Below are positions 18,228-26,104 of a DNA stretch of 45,260 nucleotides, piece by piece. This stretch comes from Sphaerochaeta sp. UBA5849 (GTDB taxonomy: Bacteria; Spirochaetota; Spirochaetia; Sphaerochaetales; Sphaerochaetaceae). The translations under genes and the position numbers were made by a program. Location of the stretch: positions 1,251-46,510 of the forward strand of contig DJGJ01000006.1 of assembly GCA_002432715.1 (NCBI GenBank), in the 5' to 3' direction. Each line of letters begins with the position of its first letter. Positions within the stretch are counted from its first letter, which is position 1. The notes beneath the pieces are model-generated. The model worked only from the letters and a program-made list of their open reading frames with translations. It was not told the origin of the DNA and made no database searches.

Positions 18228-18278
18228 GATCACCTCCCTCGACATACGAAGTGTAGAACCATTCCCTGATTCTGTATA

Positions 18279-18303
18279 GAAAAGAACCCCTCCGGGTTTC
18301 TTA
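18279..18303 (-). terminator. Intrinsic terminator downstream of his operon
   Basis: Minus strand: AGAAACCC, loop GGAG, then GGGTTCT followed by TTTTCT. The stem is seven pairs with one bulged A, ending in a short U-tract. It lies ~80 bases after the hisIE stop and would separate the his operon from the phosphatase gene. Confidence 0.6.
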
Positions 18304-18320
18304 GTACCTCGCATGGACAG

Positions 18321-18349
18321 CATCACCTGCCGTTTTCAGGCAGGTGATG
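18321..18349 (-). repeat. Perfect 11-bp hairpin after hisIE
   Basis: CATCACCTGCC (18321-18331) and GGCAGGTGATG (18339-18349) pair perfectly around a 7-base loop, 31 bases after the hisIE stop. It has no U-tract. It may protect the 3' end of the his mRNA from exonucleases, or reinforce the terminator that follows. Confidence 0.55.
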
Positions 18350-18379
18350 GATTGCTTGCGGCAGAATCTGATCGATCGT

Positions 18380-18988
18380 TTAGCGACTGTGCCTTCCCTT
18401 CAGGACATCGATGACCTCGGAGAACTGTACATTCTTCTGGGTAAGGAGAACCAGGAAGTGGTACATCAGGTCTGCAGCCTCACCGAGGAACAGGTTTTTG
18501 CTGTCATCCTTGCTCTCGATGATCAACTCGACTGCTTCCTCGCCTACCTTTTGGGCAATCTTGTTCAACCCGCGACTGAACAGATGGTTGGTGTAGGAAC
18601 CTTCCTGGGGAAAATCACGGCGGTCGTGGATGATCTCCTCGAGGTAGAAGAGGAACTCGGAGGAAGAGAGCTGCTCGGGATCATTGACCTCATCGAAGCA
18701 GGTATCGGCTCCTGTATGGCAAACAGGACCGGTGGGAATCGCCTTTATCAAAAGGGTATCGTGGTCGCAGTCTTCGAGAACCTCTCGGACCTGCAGGTAG
18801 TTGCCACTGGTCTCACCCTTGGTCCACAGCGCCTGACGGCTGCGTGAATAGAAGGTTACCAAGCCCTTGTCATGTGTAAGCTTGAGCGCCTCTTCATTCA
18901 TATACCCAAGCATCAGGACCTTGCGTGTTACGGCATCCTGTACAATGGCGGGAATCAATCCTCCCTGTTTTTCAAAATCAAGTCCCAT
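18380..18988 (-). CDS. hisIE: Bifunctional PRA-CH / PRA-PH (histidine steps 2 and 3)
   Basis: A 202-residue fusion. The N-terminal ~110 residues are HisI (phosphoribosyl-AMP cyclohydrolase), with SRSRQALWTKGE, the zinc/metal region CDHDT and PTGPVCHTG. The C-terminal part is HisE (phosphoribosyl-ATP pyrophosphatase), with KVGEEAVELIIE and DLMYHFLVLL. It is the last gene of the operon. AAGGAG lies nine bases before the ATG, and the gap to hisF is 13 bases. No residue loss is seen. Confidence 0.96.
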   Translation of the reverse strand: MGLDFEKQGGLIPAIVQDAVTRKVLMLGYMNEEALKLTHDKGLVTFYSRSRQALWTKGETSGNYLQVREVLEDCDHDTLLIKAIPTGPVCHTGADTCFDEVNDPEQLSSSEFLFYLEEIIHDRRDFPQEGSYTNHLFSRGLNKIAQKVGEEAVELIIESKDDSKNLFLGEAADLMYHFLVLLTQKNVQFSEVIDVLKGRHSR

Positions 18989-19001
18989 GATAGAAATCTC
19001 C

Positions 19002-19784
19002 TTACTGGCGGGTACGCATAGTTATACCACGTTGCCCAAGAAAAATCTTCAGTTGCGGGATATCTATTTCATGAAAATGAAAAATCGACGCCGCAAGCGC
19101 TGCATCAGCCTTCCCTTCCTTGAAAACCGCCTCAAAATGCTCCATGGCTCCCGCCCCTCCGCTGGCAATGACGGGAATACCCACAGCCTGGGCTACGCGG
19201 CGGGTCAAATCGATGGCAAATCCGCCCTTGGTCCCGTCATGGTCCATGCTGGTCAGCAGGATTTCTCCCGCCCCGCGGTTGTATGCTTCCTTGGCCCAGG
19301 TGACAACCTCGATGCCGGTAGGCTTTCGACCTCCGTGAACATAGACCTCCCAGCCCTCTGTGCCTGTAGTATCGAAGGCAGGATTGCGCCTGGCATCGAT
19401 GGCGCATACCACACACTGAGAACCGAAGCGCAGGGCAAGCGAATCGATGACTGAAGGGTCGGCAATCGCCTGGCTGTTGATGGAAATCTTGTCCGCTCCG
19501 CTGTCCAAAAGAGCAGAGACATCATCAGATGTACGGATCCCCCCGCCGACGGTGAAAGGGATGGCGATGTTTTGTGCAATACGTTCAACCAAGGCACGAA
19601 AGGTCGAACGATTTTCGACCGTGGCGGTGATATCCAGAAATGTCAGCTCATCAGCGCCGCACAGGCTGTAGGCCTTCGCAAGCTCCACTGCATCCCCCGC
19701 ATCCCTGAGGTTTACAAAGTTCACCCCTTTGACCGTCCTCCCGTCCCGTACATCGAGACAGGGAATGATTCGCTTAGCCAGCAT
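19002..19784 (-). CDS. hisF: Imidazole glycerol phosphate synthase cyclase subunit
   Basis: A 260-residue (beta/alpha)8 barrel that uses ammonia delivered by HisH to form imidazole glycerol phosphate and AICAR. The catalytic aspartates are D11 (PCLDVRDG) and D130 (AIDAR). The phosphate-binding glycines GGGI (80-83) and ASGGAG are in place. GGGGAGG precedes the start, which lies inside the last 11 bases of hisA. Confidence 0.97.
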   Translation of the reverse strand: MLAKRIIPCLDVRDGRTVKGVNFVNLRDAGDAVELAKAYSLCGADELTFLDITATVENRSTFRALVERIAQNIAIPFTVGGGIRTSDDVSALLDSGADKISINSQAIADPSVIDSLALRFGSQCVVCAIDARRNPAFDTTGTEGWEVYVHGGRKPTGIEVVTWAKEAYNRGAGEILLTSMDHDGTKGGFAIDLTRRVAQAVGIPVIASGGAGAMEHFEAVFKEGKADAALAASIFHFHEIDIPQLKIFLGQRGITMRTRQ

Positions 19785-20508
19785 CCTGTTCCTCCCCGAA
19801 CCGTTTCAATTCATCCAAGCTGATTCTTCCCTCATACAAGGCCTTTCCGATGATCGCCCCGTACAACCCTGCCTGCTTCAATTCCTTCAAATCCTGCAGC
19901 GAAGCAACACCACCCGATGCAATGAGCCTGAGTGTCGGACGGCTGTCGAGCAACCGCCTATACAGGTCCAAGGAAGGACCCTGAAGCATTCCATCCTTGC
20001 AGATATCGGTGCAGATTACCATATCCAGCCCATCGTTGCGGTATGAATCGATGAATGCACCAACCTCAAGGTTGCTCGATTCCAACCATCCGCTGCACTG
20101 AATCAAGCCATCGCGGGCATCAGCCCCGAGAATCAAACGATTGCTGCCGAAACGTTTTATCCAAGAACGCACAAGAGAAGGGTTCTTGACCGCAATCGAA
20201 CCACAGGTCACCATGCTTGCCCCGGCGTCAAATGCCGCTTGCAAGTCCTCCGTCTTCTTAATCCCGCCGCCGAAATCAATGACCAACGAAGTATGGGAAG
20301 CAAGACGCTCCAGGATATGGAGATTTACAATACCCTTGCCTTTCGCCCCATCCAAGTCTACGAGGTGCAGACGCTTGATGCCGGCAGCCTCAAACTGCTT
20401 GGCAATTTCCAACGGGTCGGATGCATAGACCTTTTTGGAGTCATACAGGCCCTGGCTGAGACGAACCGCCGAACCATCCATGATGTCAATTGCAGGTATC
20501 AGCTGCAT
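19774..20508 (-). CDS. hisA: ProFAR isomerase
   Basis: A 244-residue barrel that isomerises the aminoaldose ProFAR to PRFAR. Catalytic D8 (PAIDIMDG) and D130 (LGADARDG) are present. The phrases RLSQGLYDSKKVY and CTDICKDGMLQGPS resemble Bacteroidetes HisA more than spirochaetal proteins I know, which suggests transfer of the operon. The ATG overlaps the hisH stop by one base (TAATG), with GGAGG eight bases upstream. Confidence 0.96.
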   Translation of the reverse strand: MQLIPAIDIMDGSAVRLSQGLYDSKKVYASDPLEIAKQFEAAGIKRLHLVDLDGAKGKGIVNLHILERLASHTSLVIDFGGGIKKTEDLQAAFDAGASMVTCGSIAVKNPSLVRSWIKRFGSNRLILGADARDGLIQCSGWLESSNLEVGAFIDSYRNDGLDMVICTDICKDGMLQGPSLDLYRRLLDSRPTLRLIASGGVASLQDLKELKQAGLYGAIIGKALYEGRISLDELKRFGEEQDAG

Positions 20509-21101
20509 TACAGCACCTCCAAGAAGTTTTTCAGGATCAGCTCACCGCTTTCTGCACTCTTTTCCGGATGGAACTGACACCCATAGAAGTTGTCCTTGTG
20601 TAAAATCGCCGTAAAATCCTGCCCGCCATATTCGGTGGCGGCGATGGTGCAATCAGACAGCGGTACATAGTAACCATGCACAAAGTAACACCACTTCTTT
20701 TCGGGCAAACCAAGAAACAGGCTGTCGGTTTTACAGTCCAGTGTATTCCACCCCATATGCGGTACCTTGTACTCAGGCTCAAGACGGAATTTGAGTACGG
20801 GAACATCGAATATGCCCAAGGTTTTCGTATCATGCTCCTCACTTTGGCGGCACATCAGCTGCATACCCAGACAAATACCCAAAAAAGGCTGTTTGAGGTT
20901 GACCAATACCTGGTCCAGTCCCTTGTCCCTCAGGTAGGCCATGGCCGTCGATGCTTCACCCACCCCGGGGAAAATGACGCGGTCGGCCTGCTCCAACAGG
21001 GTTTGGTCATCGGTGACCACACCCTCGTACCCGAGCCTGTTGAGCGCACAAAGTACGGAGCGGGTGTTTCCTGCATTGTACTTGACGATGGCAATGTTCA
21101 T
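20508..21101 (-). CDS. hisH: Imidazole glycerol phosphate synthase glutaminase subunit
   Basis: A 197-residue class I glutamine amidotransferase that supplies ammonia to HisF. The catalytic triad is C77 (GICLGMQ), H178 and E180 (QFHPEKS). The oxyanion-hole region PGVGEA (45-50) is present. AAGGGG precedes the start. The ATG overlaps the hisB stop (ATGA). Confidence 0.97.
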   Translation of the reverse strand: MNIAIVKYNAGNTRSVLCALNRLGYEGVVTDDQTLLEQADRVIFPGVGEASTAMAYLRDKGLDQVLVNLKQPFLGICLGMQLMCRQSEEHDTKTLGIFDVPVLKFRLEPEYKVPHMGWNTLDCKTDSLFLGLPEKKWCYFVHGYYVPLSDCTIAATEYGGQDFTAILHKDNFYGCQFHPEKSAESGELILKNFLEVL

Positions 21102-22225
21102 AGCATCCCCTTGGTGGAAGGCAGCTCCATGGAGTATGGATTGCGATGTACCGCCTTCTTCAAAGCCCTCGCAAAAGCCTTGAACAGGGCCTCACACTGA
21201 TGATGAGCATTCCCCTCACCCACGCTGAGGAAGAGGTTGCACCGGGCGCTGTCACTGAAAGACTTGAAGAAGTGCTCAACCATCTCAGTCGGAAACGTCC
21301 CGATGTACTCACGTTTGAAGTCGACCTTCCATTGCAGGTACGGCCTGCCTGAGAAGTCGATGGCAACCTGGGCAAGCACATCATCCATGGGAAGCAGTTC
21401 AAACCCATACCGGCTGATACCCCGCTTGTCTCCCAGAGCCTGACGGAAAGCCTGCCCCATCGCCAATCCTACATCCTCGACGGTGTGATGCTCGTCAACG
21501 ATCAGGTCCCCATGGGCATGCACATGCATGTCACAGCCGCTGTGTCGCACCACCTGCTCGAGCATGTGGTCGAAGAACGGCAGGTGGGTATGGACACTCC
21601 CCAGACCACCGCCGTCGAGATTGAGCTCCAGGGTAATCTCGGTCTCCTTCGTCTTGCGCTCCAGACGGGTGAGCCGGGGAGCGAGGGTGCTGTCGTCGAG
21701 CAGGAATGAAGCGACATCCGCCCAGTTGTCACTGACGTGGATGCAGGTTTCTTTCAAATTCTCAGGCAACTCTGCAAAGCGGGAAGGGGGTGCAAACCAG
21801 ATGGCTTTGCAGCCGAGGTTCTTTGCAAGCTGCACATCGGTCAGCCGGTCCCCGATCACCACCGAGTGCTCAAGGTCGTACTTCTCACCCTGATACTCCC
21901 CAAGCATCCCGATTCCTGGCTTCCTGCCCGGGCAGTTGTCCGAAGGCAGGGAAAAATCGATGTGCAGGGCATCAAAGGAGATTCCTTCTCCTGCCAAAGT
22001 CTCCAAGATTCTCTGCTGGGGAATGTCAAAGGCCTCCTGGGGGAAAGAAGGAGTACCCACGCCATCCTGATTGCTCACCATGGCAAAATACCACAGTCCG
22101 GATGCACGCAGCCTGGACAGGGCACAGAACACACCCGGGATATAGCGTATCTTTTCCAGACTGTCGACCTGGGTCTCCTCGACGATAATGCCGTCACGAT
22201 CCAAAAACAACACCCGTTCATGCAT
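21098..22225 (-). CDS. hisB: Bifunctional histidinol-phosphatase / imidazoleglycerol-phosphate dehydratase
   Basis: A 375-residue fusion. The N-terminal HAD phosphatase has D9 and D11 (FLDRDG), SNQDGVG and GDRLTD; the C-terminal ~190 residues form the Mn-dependent dehydratase with EHHTVED and the second HHQCE site. In E. coli HisB the phosphatase holds zinc by C93, H95, C101 and C103. The aligned loop here is D-F-S-LPSDN-C-P-G-RKP, so only one of the four ligands remains (C98). The phosphatase may therefore work without the structural zinc. Start: an ATG at 22231 sits only two bases after AAGGAG, so the in-frame ATG at 22225 fits better. The gene overlaps hisC by eight bases. Confidence 0.93.
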   Translation of the reverse strand: MHERVLFLDRDGIIVEETQVDSLEKIRYIPGVFCALSRLRASGLWYFAMVSNQDGVGTPSFPQEAFDIPQQRILETLAGEGISFDALHIDFSLPSDNCPGRKPGIGMLGEYQGEKYDLEHSVVIGDRLTDVQLAKNLGCKAIWFAPPSRFAELPENLKETCIHVSDNWADVASFLLDDSTLAPRLTRLERKTKETEITLELNLDGGGLGSVHTHLPFFDHMLEQVVRHSGCDMHVHAHGDLIVDEHHTVEDVGLAMGQAFRQALGDKRGISRYGFELLPMDDVLAQVAIDFSGRPYLQWKVDFKREYIGTFPTEMVEHFFKSFSDSARCNLFLSVGEGNAHHQCEALFKAFARALKKAVHRNPYSMELPSTKGML

Positions 22226-23288
22226 GCTCATACTCCTTCAAGGCAGACAGAAGTACATCGTTCTCCTGCTTGCTGCCTATGGTGATCCTCAGACAATTCT
22301 CACAGTGCATCTCTTTGCTGCGGTTACGAACAATAATACCTTTGCCAAGCAGATAGTGGTAGATGGAAGGCGCGTCGGTCACGCGGACCAGAAAAAAGTT
22401 CGCGTCACTGTCGAACACCTGGACAACACAGTCCACCTGTGCAAGCTCGGTGCGCAGGCGCGCCCGCTCCTCCTTGATCAAGGCAAGGCCCTGCTTGACC
22501 CGCTGTGCCTGTTTGAGAGCCTTCAGTGCGATATCTTGTGAAGGACCTCCCACATTGTAGGGATATTTCATGCTTCGAAGAACAGCGATGATCTCTTTGC
22601 TGGCAATCGCCACTCCGACTCGGGCACTCGCCAGGGCCCAGCACTTGGAGAGTGTGCGCAGGACTACAAGGTTTTCGAACTCACCCAAAAGGCTCACCGC
22701 ACTGGCTTGGCTGCTGAAATCAAAATATGCCTCATCAACAACCACGATTCCGTCGAACAGAGAGCAAATCGTACGCACCTCATCGAGGGGGAATGCATTG
22801 CCGCTGGGGTTGTTCGGACTGCAAATGAACAGCAATTTCAAGCGGGCTTCATTGGTTCTGCTTGCTTTCTCCTCAGCCAGGCATCTCTTCAAGGCAGGAA
22901 GGTCGAGCTGGAAATGGGGAGTGAGGGGGACCGTCTTTACAATGACATCGTTGATATCTGCAAAAACGCGGTAGGCACCGTAGGTGGGGGGCATGAGAAG
23001 GACGGAATCCTTGCCGGGCCGGCAGAAGCAGCGAAACAGGTTGTCGATCAACTCGTCACTGCCGTTCCCGATAATCGTCTGGTCGAACGGAAGACCAAGC
23101 ACCTCCTCGAGGGCTTTGCGCACCATCGTGGCCAAGGGATCGGGATACCGGTTTACATCCTCCCTCCCCACAAATTCCTGCCAGTTTTCATTGGCGTCGA
23201 GGTACACTTCAGCCTCACCGGTGAAATCATTGCGGGCACAGCTGTAGGGCTTCAACGTGGCAATATTTTCTCTGAGCAACTCTCTCAT
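22218..23288 (-). CDS. hisC: Histidinol-phosphate aminotransferase
   Basis: A 356-residue PLP-dependent class I/II aminotransferase. Substrate and cofactor motifs include LDANEN, NGSDELID, SPNNPSG, DEAYFDF and the lysine region LSKCWALASARVG. It transfers the amino group from glutamate to imidazole acetol phosphate. GGGAGGAG precedes the ATG, which overlaps the hisD stop (ATGA). The N-terminal pattern (LKPYS-x-ARNDF-x-GEA-x-VYLDANEN) again resembles Bacteroidetes enzymes. Confidence 0.95.
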   Translation of the reverse strand: MRELLRENIATLKPYSCARNDFTGEAEVYLDANENWQEFVGREDVNRYPDPLATMVRKALEEVLGLPFDQTIIGNGSDELIDNLFRCFCRPGKDSVLLMPPTYGAYRVFADINDVIVKTVPLTPHFQLDLPALKRCLAEEKASRTNEARLKLLFICSPNNPSGNAFPLDEVRTICSLFDGIVVVDEAYFDFSSQASAVSLLGEFENLVVLRTLSKCWALASARVGVAIASKEIIAVLRSMKYPYNVGGPSQDIALKALKQAQRVKQGLALIKEERARLRTELAQVDCVVQVFDSDANFFLVRVTDAPSIYHYLLGKGIIVRNRSKEMHCENCLRITIGSKQENDVLLSALKEYEHA

Positions 23289-24601
23289 CTTTCTCCTCCC
23301 AATCGAATCGCAACCGCATTGCGGTGCGCTGTCAGCTTCTCTTGCTGTGCCATTACCAGCAAGGTCGGCGCCAAGCCTTCCAACCCTTCCCTGCTCAACT
23401 TCTGCACCGTGATTTTCTTCAAAAAGGAATCGGTACTAACTCCGCTGTAGCTTCTTGCCCAACCGTTGGTGGGCAGGGTGTGGTTGGTACCGCTGGCATA
23501 GTCACCTGCACTTTCACACGAGTAGGGACCAAGGAATATCGAACCTGCATTCACAATCCACTGCAGCACCCGGTTCTCGGTCTTTTCATCATTCATGTTG
23601 ATGATCAGGTGCTCGGCGGCATAGGTATTGGCCAATGCTGCACACCGCTTCAAATCAGGATGCACGAATGCCCGGCTGCCAGCCAAGCTTGACAGAAGGT
23701 ACTCCTGCCTTCCCAGCGTCGCCAACTGGTCCTCCATGGCCTGTTCAACCCTGTCCAAGAAAGCAAAACCTTGTGTTTGCTCCGCACAGACGACCAGCAT
23801 GGCCTGGCTGTCCCGCCCATGCTCGGCTTGGCTGAGCAAATCGCTGGCAACATACGATGGGTTGGAAGCAGGAGAGGCAAGCACCATCACCTCACTCGGG
23901 CCGGCAGGCATGTCGATGGCGCAACAACTGCCGCTTACCTGGATTTTTGCCTCGGTGACATACTGGTTGCCCGGTCCAAAAATCTTATCCACCGCCTCGA
24001 TGCTCTGTGTTCCATAAGCCATGGCTGCAATCGCCTGCGCACCGCCTATTTTGTATATCTCCTTCACACCACACATCGAAGCGGCATACAGAATGGCCGG
24101 ATGGACGTTGCCATCCGAATCAGGGGGGGTGCAGAGCACCACCGATGGACAGAGTGCAACTTGGGCCGGTACAGCCAGCATCAACGTGGTGGAAAACAAG
24201 GGAGCCGTACCGCCTGGAATATAGAGGCCGACCCGTTGGATGGGAACGATCTTGCGCGAGAGCTCAACACCAGGGGCGACAACAAGCTGTTCACCGCTGG
24301 GACGCTGCCGGGCATGGAAGGCCTTGATGTTGTGGTAAGCCACCGCCAAGGCCTGCTTCAAGTCATCGGGTACCCTGCCCTCAGCGTCAAGGATTTCTTT
24401 TTCACTCACCCGCAGCTCGGAAAGAGAGGCTTTGTCAAACTGCTTGGCAAACCGAAACAAGGCCTCGTCGCCTTCTTCTTGTACTGCTGCAAGAATGGAA
24501 CGCACTTGCTCTGTCAAAGCTACGGAGTCGGTCTTGTTACGGGCGAGCAAAGACGGCAGCTGTTCGTCTTGGGGATCATAGAATCGCGCAAGATAGGCCA
24601 T
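23285..24601 (-). CDS. hisD: Histidinol dehydrogenase
   Basis: A 438-residue zinc enzyme that performs the last two oxidations to L-histidine with NAD. Recognisable are VPGGTAP-type motif IPGGTAPLFS, GAQAIAAMAYGT, the FGPGN loop, AGPSEVMV, SQAEHG and the catalytic AAEHL pair. The length is typical. A GGGGGG purine tract lies five bases before the ATG. The gene begins nine bases after hisG. Confidence 0.97.
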   Translation of the reverse strand: MAYLARFYDPQDEQLPSLLARNKTDSVALTEQVRSILAAVQEEGDEALFRFAKQFDKASLSELRVSEKEILDAEGRVPDDLKQALAVAYHNIKAFHARQRPSGEQLVVAPGVELSRKIVPIQRVGLYIPGGTAPLFSTTLMLAVPAQVALCPSVVLCTPPDSDGNVHPAILYAASMCGVKEIYKIGGAQAIAAMAYGTQSIEAVDKIFGPGNQYVTEAKIQVSGSCCAIDMPAGPSEVMVLASPASNPSYVASDLLSQAEHGRDSQAMLVVCAEQTQGFAFLDRVEQAMEDQLATLGRQEYLLSSLAGSRAFVHPDLKRCAALANTYAAEHLIINMNDEKTENRVLQWIVNAGSIFLGPYSCESAGDYASGTNHTLPTNGWARSYSGVSTDSFLKKITVQKLSREGLEGLAPTLLVMAQQEKLTAHRNAVAIRLGGER

Positions 24602-24610
24602 ACATCCCCC

Positions 24611-25474
24611 CTATTCGGTCATTTTCTCAATCGGAGTCACCAGGATTCCCTGGGCTCCGAGTGCCTTGAGTTGCTCGAATACATCCCAGAACGTATCCTC
24701 GGCAACAACAGTCTGGACCGAAACCCAACCGCTTTCCATCAGGCGGGTGACCGTAGGACTTTTCATGCCCCCGACGATGCGTGCCACTTGGTCCAGGTGC
24801 TCCTCGGGAAGGTTGAAGAGTACATACTTGTAGGATGCAGCCCGCATTACTGCATCGATGCGAAGCATCAGGCGCTTCAGAATAGCTTCCTTTTCGCTAC
24901 TGCCCATCTGTTTGCGCCCGATCATGACTGCGGTGGAGGTGTAGATGGCCTCAACTTCCTTCAATCCGTTCATGGCAAGGGTGGCGCCGGTGGACACCAA
25001 GTCGCAAATGGCATCGGCGATGCCGACAGCCGGTGTTACCTCGACCGATCCGGAGACGTGGACAAAACTGGCCTTCACTCCCCTCTCTTGCAGGATTCGC
25101 CCAAGGATGTTGGGATAGCTGGTGGCGATTCTCAGGCCTTCCAAGCTTGAAAGCCCAAAGTACTGCATGTCCTGGGGAACGGCGATGCTGAGACGGCACT
25201 TGGCAAAGCCGAGGTCCCTGAGCACCTGCAAATCGATGGCCTGCTCATCGTACTCATTCCGCCCCACTATACCGATGTCGGAGACCCCGTCATGGATGTA
25301 GGCAGGAATATCGTCGTCGCGGACATACAGGAACTCCAGGGGAAAGTTGGATGCCTGCTCCTTCAGGACACGTTCGTCACTGCCGAACTTGATGCCGCAC
25401 TTCTTGATGATTTCCAGCGATTTCTCACTCAATCTTCCACTCTTCTGGATTGCAATCCTCAGCACTTGGTCCAT
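24611..25474 (-). CDS. hisG: ATP phosphoribosyltransferase, long form
   Basis: A 287-residue hexameric long-form HisG that commits ATP and PRPP to histidine synthesis. The catalytic domain starts LRIAIQKSGRL, and the PRPP-binding region is around VSTGATLAMNGL. The C-terminal ~75 residues form the ACT-like regulatory domain for histidine feedback (GMKSPTVTRL), so no HisZ partner is needed. It is the first structural gene after the attenuator. TAGGAG lies six bases before the ATG, within 30 bases of the attenuator U-tract. Confidence 0.97.
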   Translation of the reverse strand: MDQVLRIAIQKSGRLSEKSLEIIKKCGIKFGSDERVLKEQASNFPLEFLYVRDDDIPAYIHDGVSDIGIVGRNEYDEQAIDLQVLRDLGFAKCRLSIAVPQDMQYFGLSSLEGLRIATSYPNILGRILQERGVKASFVHVSGSVEVTPAVGIADAICDLVSTGATLAMNGLKEVEAIYTSTAVMIGRKQMGSSEKEAILKRLMLRIDAVMRAASYKYVLFNLPEEHLDQVARIVGGMKSPTVTRLMESGWVSVQTVVAEDTFWDVFEQLKALGAQGILVTPIEKMTE

Positions 25475-25495
25475 ATCCTACTCCTATCAGGGTAT

Positions 25496-25523
25496 AAAAA
25501 AACCCCCGCGACATGCGGAGGTC
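25496..25523 (-). terminator. Attenuator terminator of the his operon
   Basis: Minus strand: CCTCCGC (25521-25515), loop ATGTC, GCGGGGG (25509-25503), then seven T residues (25502-25496). The stem is seven pairs with one U-G wobble, extendable by A-U. Its position, between the His-rich leader peptide and hisG, makes it the regulated terminator. Confidence 0.88.
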
Positions 25524-25538
25524 TGTATCTATAGGTCT

Positions 25539-25584
25539 CAGAGCCCACCTGTCTACGGTTGGTTACAGTAGTGATGATGGCTCT
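25539..25584 (-). promoter_or_regulatory. Pause hairpin / antiterminator region of his attenuator
   Basis: Region 1, over the histidine codons, can pair with region 2: AGAGCC (25584-25579) with GGCUCU (25545-25540), CAC (25573-25571) with GUG (25548-25546), and CUGU (25568-25565) with ACAG (25552-25549). Region 2 can alternatively pair with region 3: UCUG (25542-25539) with CAGA (25525-25522), then GGG with CCU. That second pairing invades the 5' arm of the terminator. The two foldings are mutually exclusive, as attenuation requires. Confidence 0.7.
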
Positions 25585-25606
25585 CGTGGCAAAAGGTTCT
25601 GTTCAT
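25553..25606 (-). CDS. hisL: His operon leader peptide
   Basis: A 17-codon ORF reading MNRTFCHESHHHYCNQP, with four histidines in six positions (CHESHHH). It lies ~80 bases upstream of hisG and ends just before the region 2 arm of the attenuator. When charged histidyl-tRNA is scarce a ribosome would stall on these codons, cover region 1 and let the antiterminator form. Its ribosome-binding site is weak (TAAGG), and the predicted promoter would place the transcript start on or beside the ATG. Confidence 0.85.
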   Translation of the reverse strand: MNRTFCHESHHHYCNQP

Positions 25607-25612
25607 GGCGAA

Positions 25613-25642
25613 ACCTTACCGCTGTCACGCCGTTTCTGTCAA
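25613..25642 (-). promoter_or_regulatory. Putative his operon promoter
   Basis: Minus strand: consensus TTGACA (25642-25637), an 18-base spacer and TAAGGT (25618-25613). The -10 is only a partial match, and the expected start falls at about 25606, the leader-peptide ATG. A different promoter further upstream cannot be excluded. Confidence 0.4.
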
Positions 25643-25696
25643 TACCCCAGCAGAAAAACTGCATAGATATTCATATTTCATACAGAATAGATTTCG

Positions 25697-25726
25697 TTGA
25701 CCTGCCTAAAAACTCTATGCTACCAT
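25697..25726 (+). promoter_or_regulatory. Putative promoter of the P-II/EIIA/Mrp operon
   Basis: TTGACC (25697-25702), an 18-base spacer and TACCAT (25721-25726). It is divergent from the his promoter about 55 bases away and gives a leader of about 20 bases with GGAG before the ATG at 25755. The core elements are moderate matches. Confidence 0.45.
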
Positions 25727-25754
25727 CAAACACAATCCTTGCTTGGAGATACAG

Positions 25755-26102
25755 ATGAAACTACTGGTATTCGTCCTGAACAACGAAGAACATCTGGAAG
25801 AAGTGCTTGAAGCCTATGTGGAAGCAGGCATCACAGGATCCACCATCCTCGACAGCGAAGGAATGGGTCGCTTTTTGACCTATGAAGTACCCCTTTTTGC
25901 TGGATTCAAGGACTTCATGAAAGGCAACAGGCCCTACAATAAAACCATCCTGTCAGTCGTAAAGGATGAAGAGGTGGTGCTTAGGGCCAAGCAGCTCGTC
26001 GACGGGGTGGTTGGAGGGTTGGAGAATCCTGGAACCGGCATCATGTTCACCCTGCCTGTTGATTGGGCTGCTGGGTTGGTACAAGAAGAGGAAGAGGTAT
26101 AG
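25755..26102 (+). CDS. P-II-like signalling protein
   Basis: A 115-residue protein resembling the ferredoxin-like P-II/GlnB fold: MKLLVFVLNNEEHLEEVLEA at the N-terminus and NPGTGIMFTLPVDWAAGL near the C-terminus, where P-II proteins carry their GxGxxF/V segment. The T-loop tyrosine and the canonical PROSITE P-II motifs are not obvious, so this is a divergent member. It starts 12 bases after a GGAG. It is first in an operon with an EIIA-like protein and an Mrp module, suggesting that it senses a metabolite or ion state and adjusts the transporter. Confidence 0.65.
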   Translation: MKLLVFVLNNEEHLEEVLEAYVEAGITGSTILDSEGMGRFLTYEVPLFAGFKDFMKGNRPYNKTILSVVKDEEVVLRAKQLVDGVVGGLENPGTGIMFTLPVDWAAGLVQEEEEV

Positions 26103-26104
26103 GC

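Noticed and set aside
23771..25150. 459-codon open frame antisense to hisD and hisG
   Set aside because: It crosses the junction of two clear genes on the opposite strand and shows no recognisable domain; a composition shadow.
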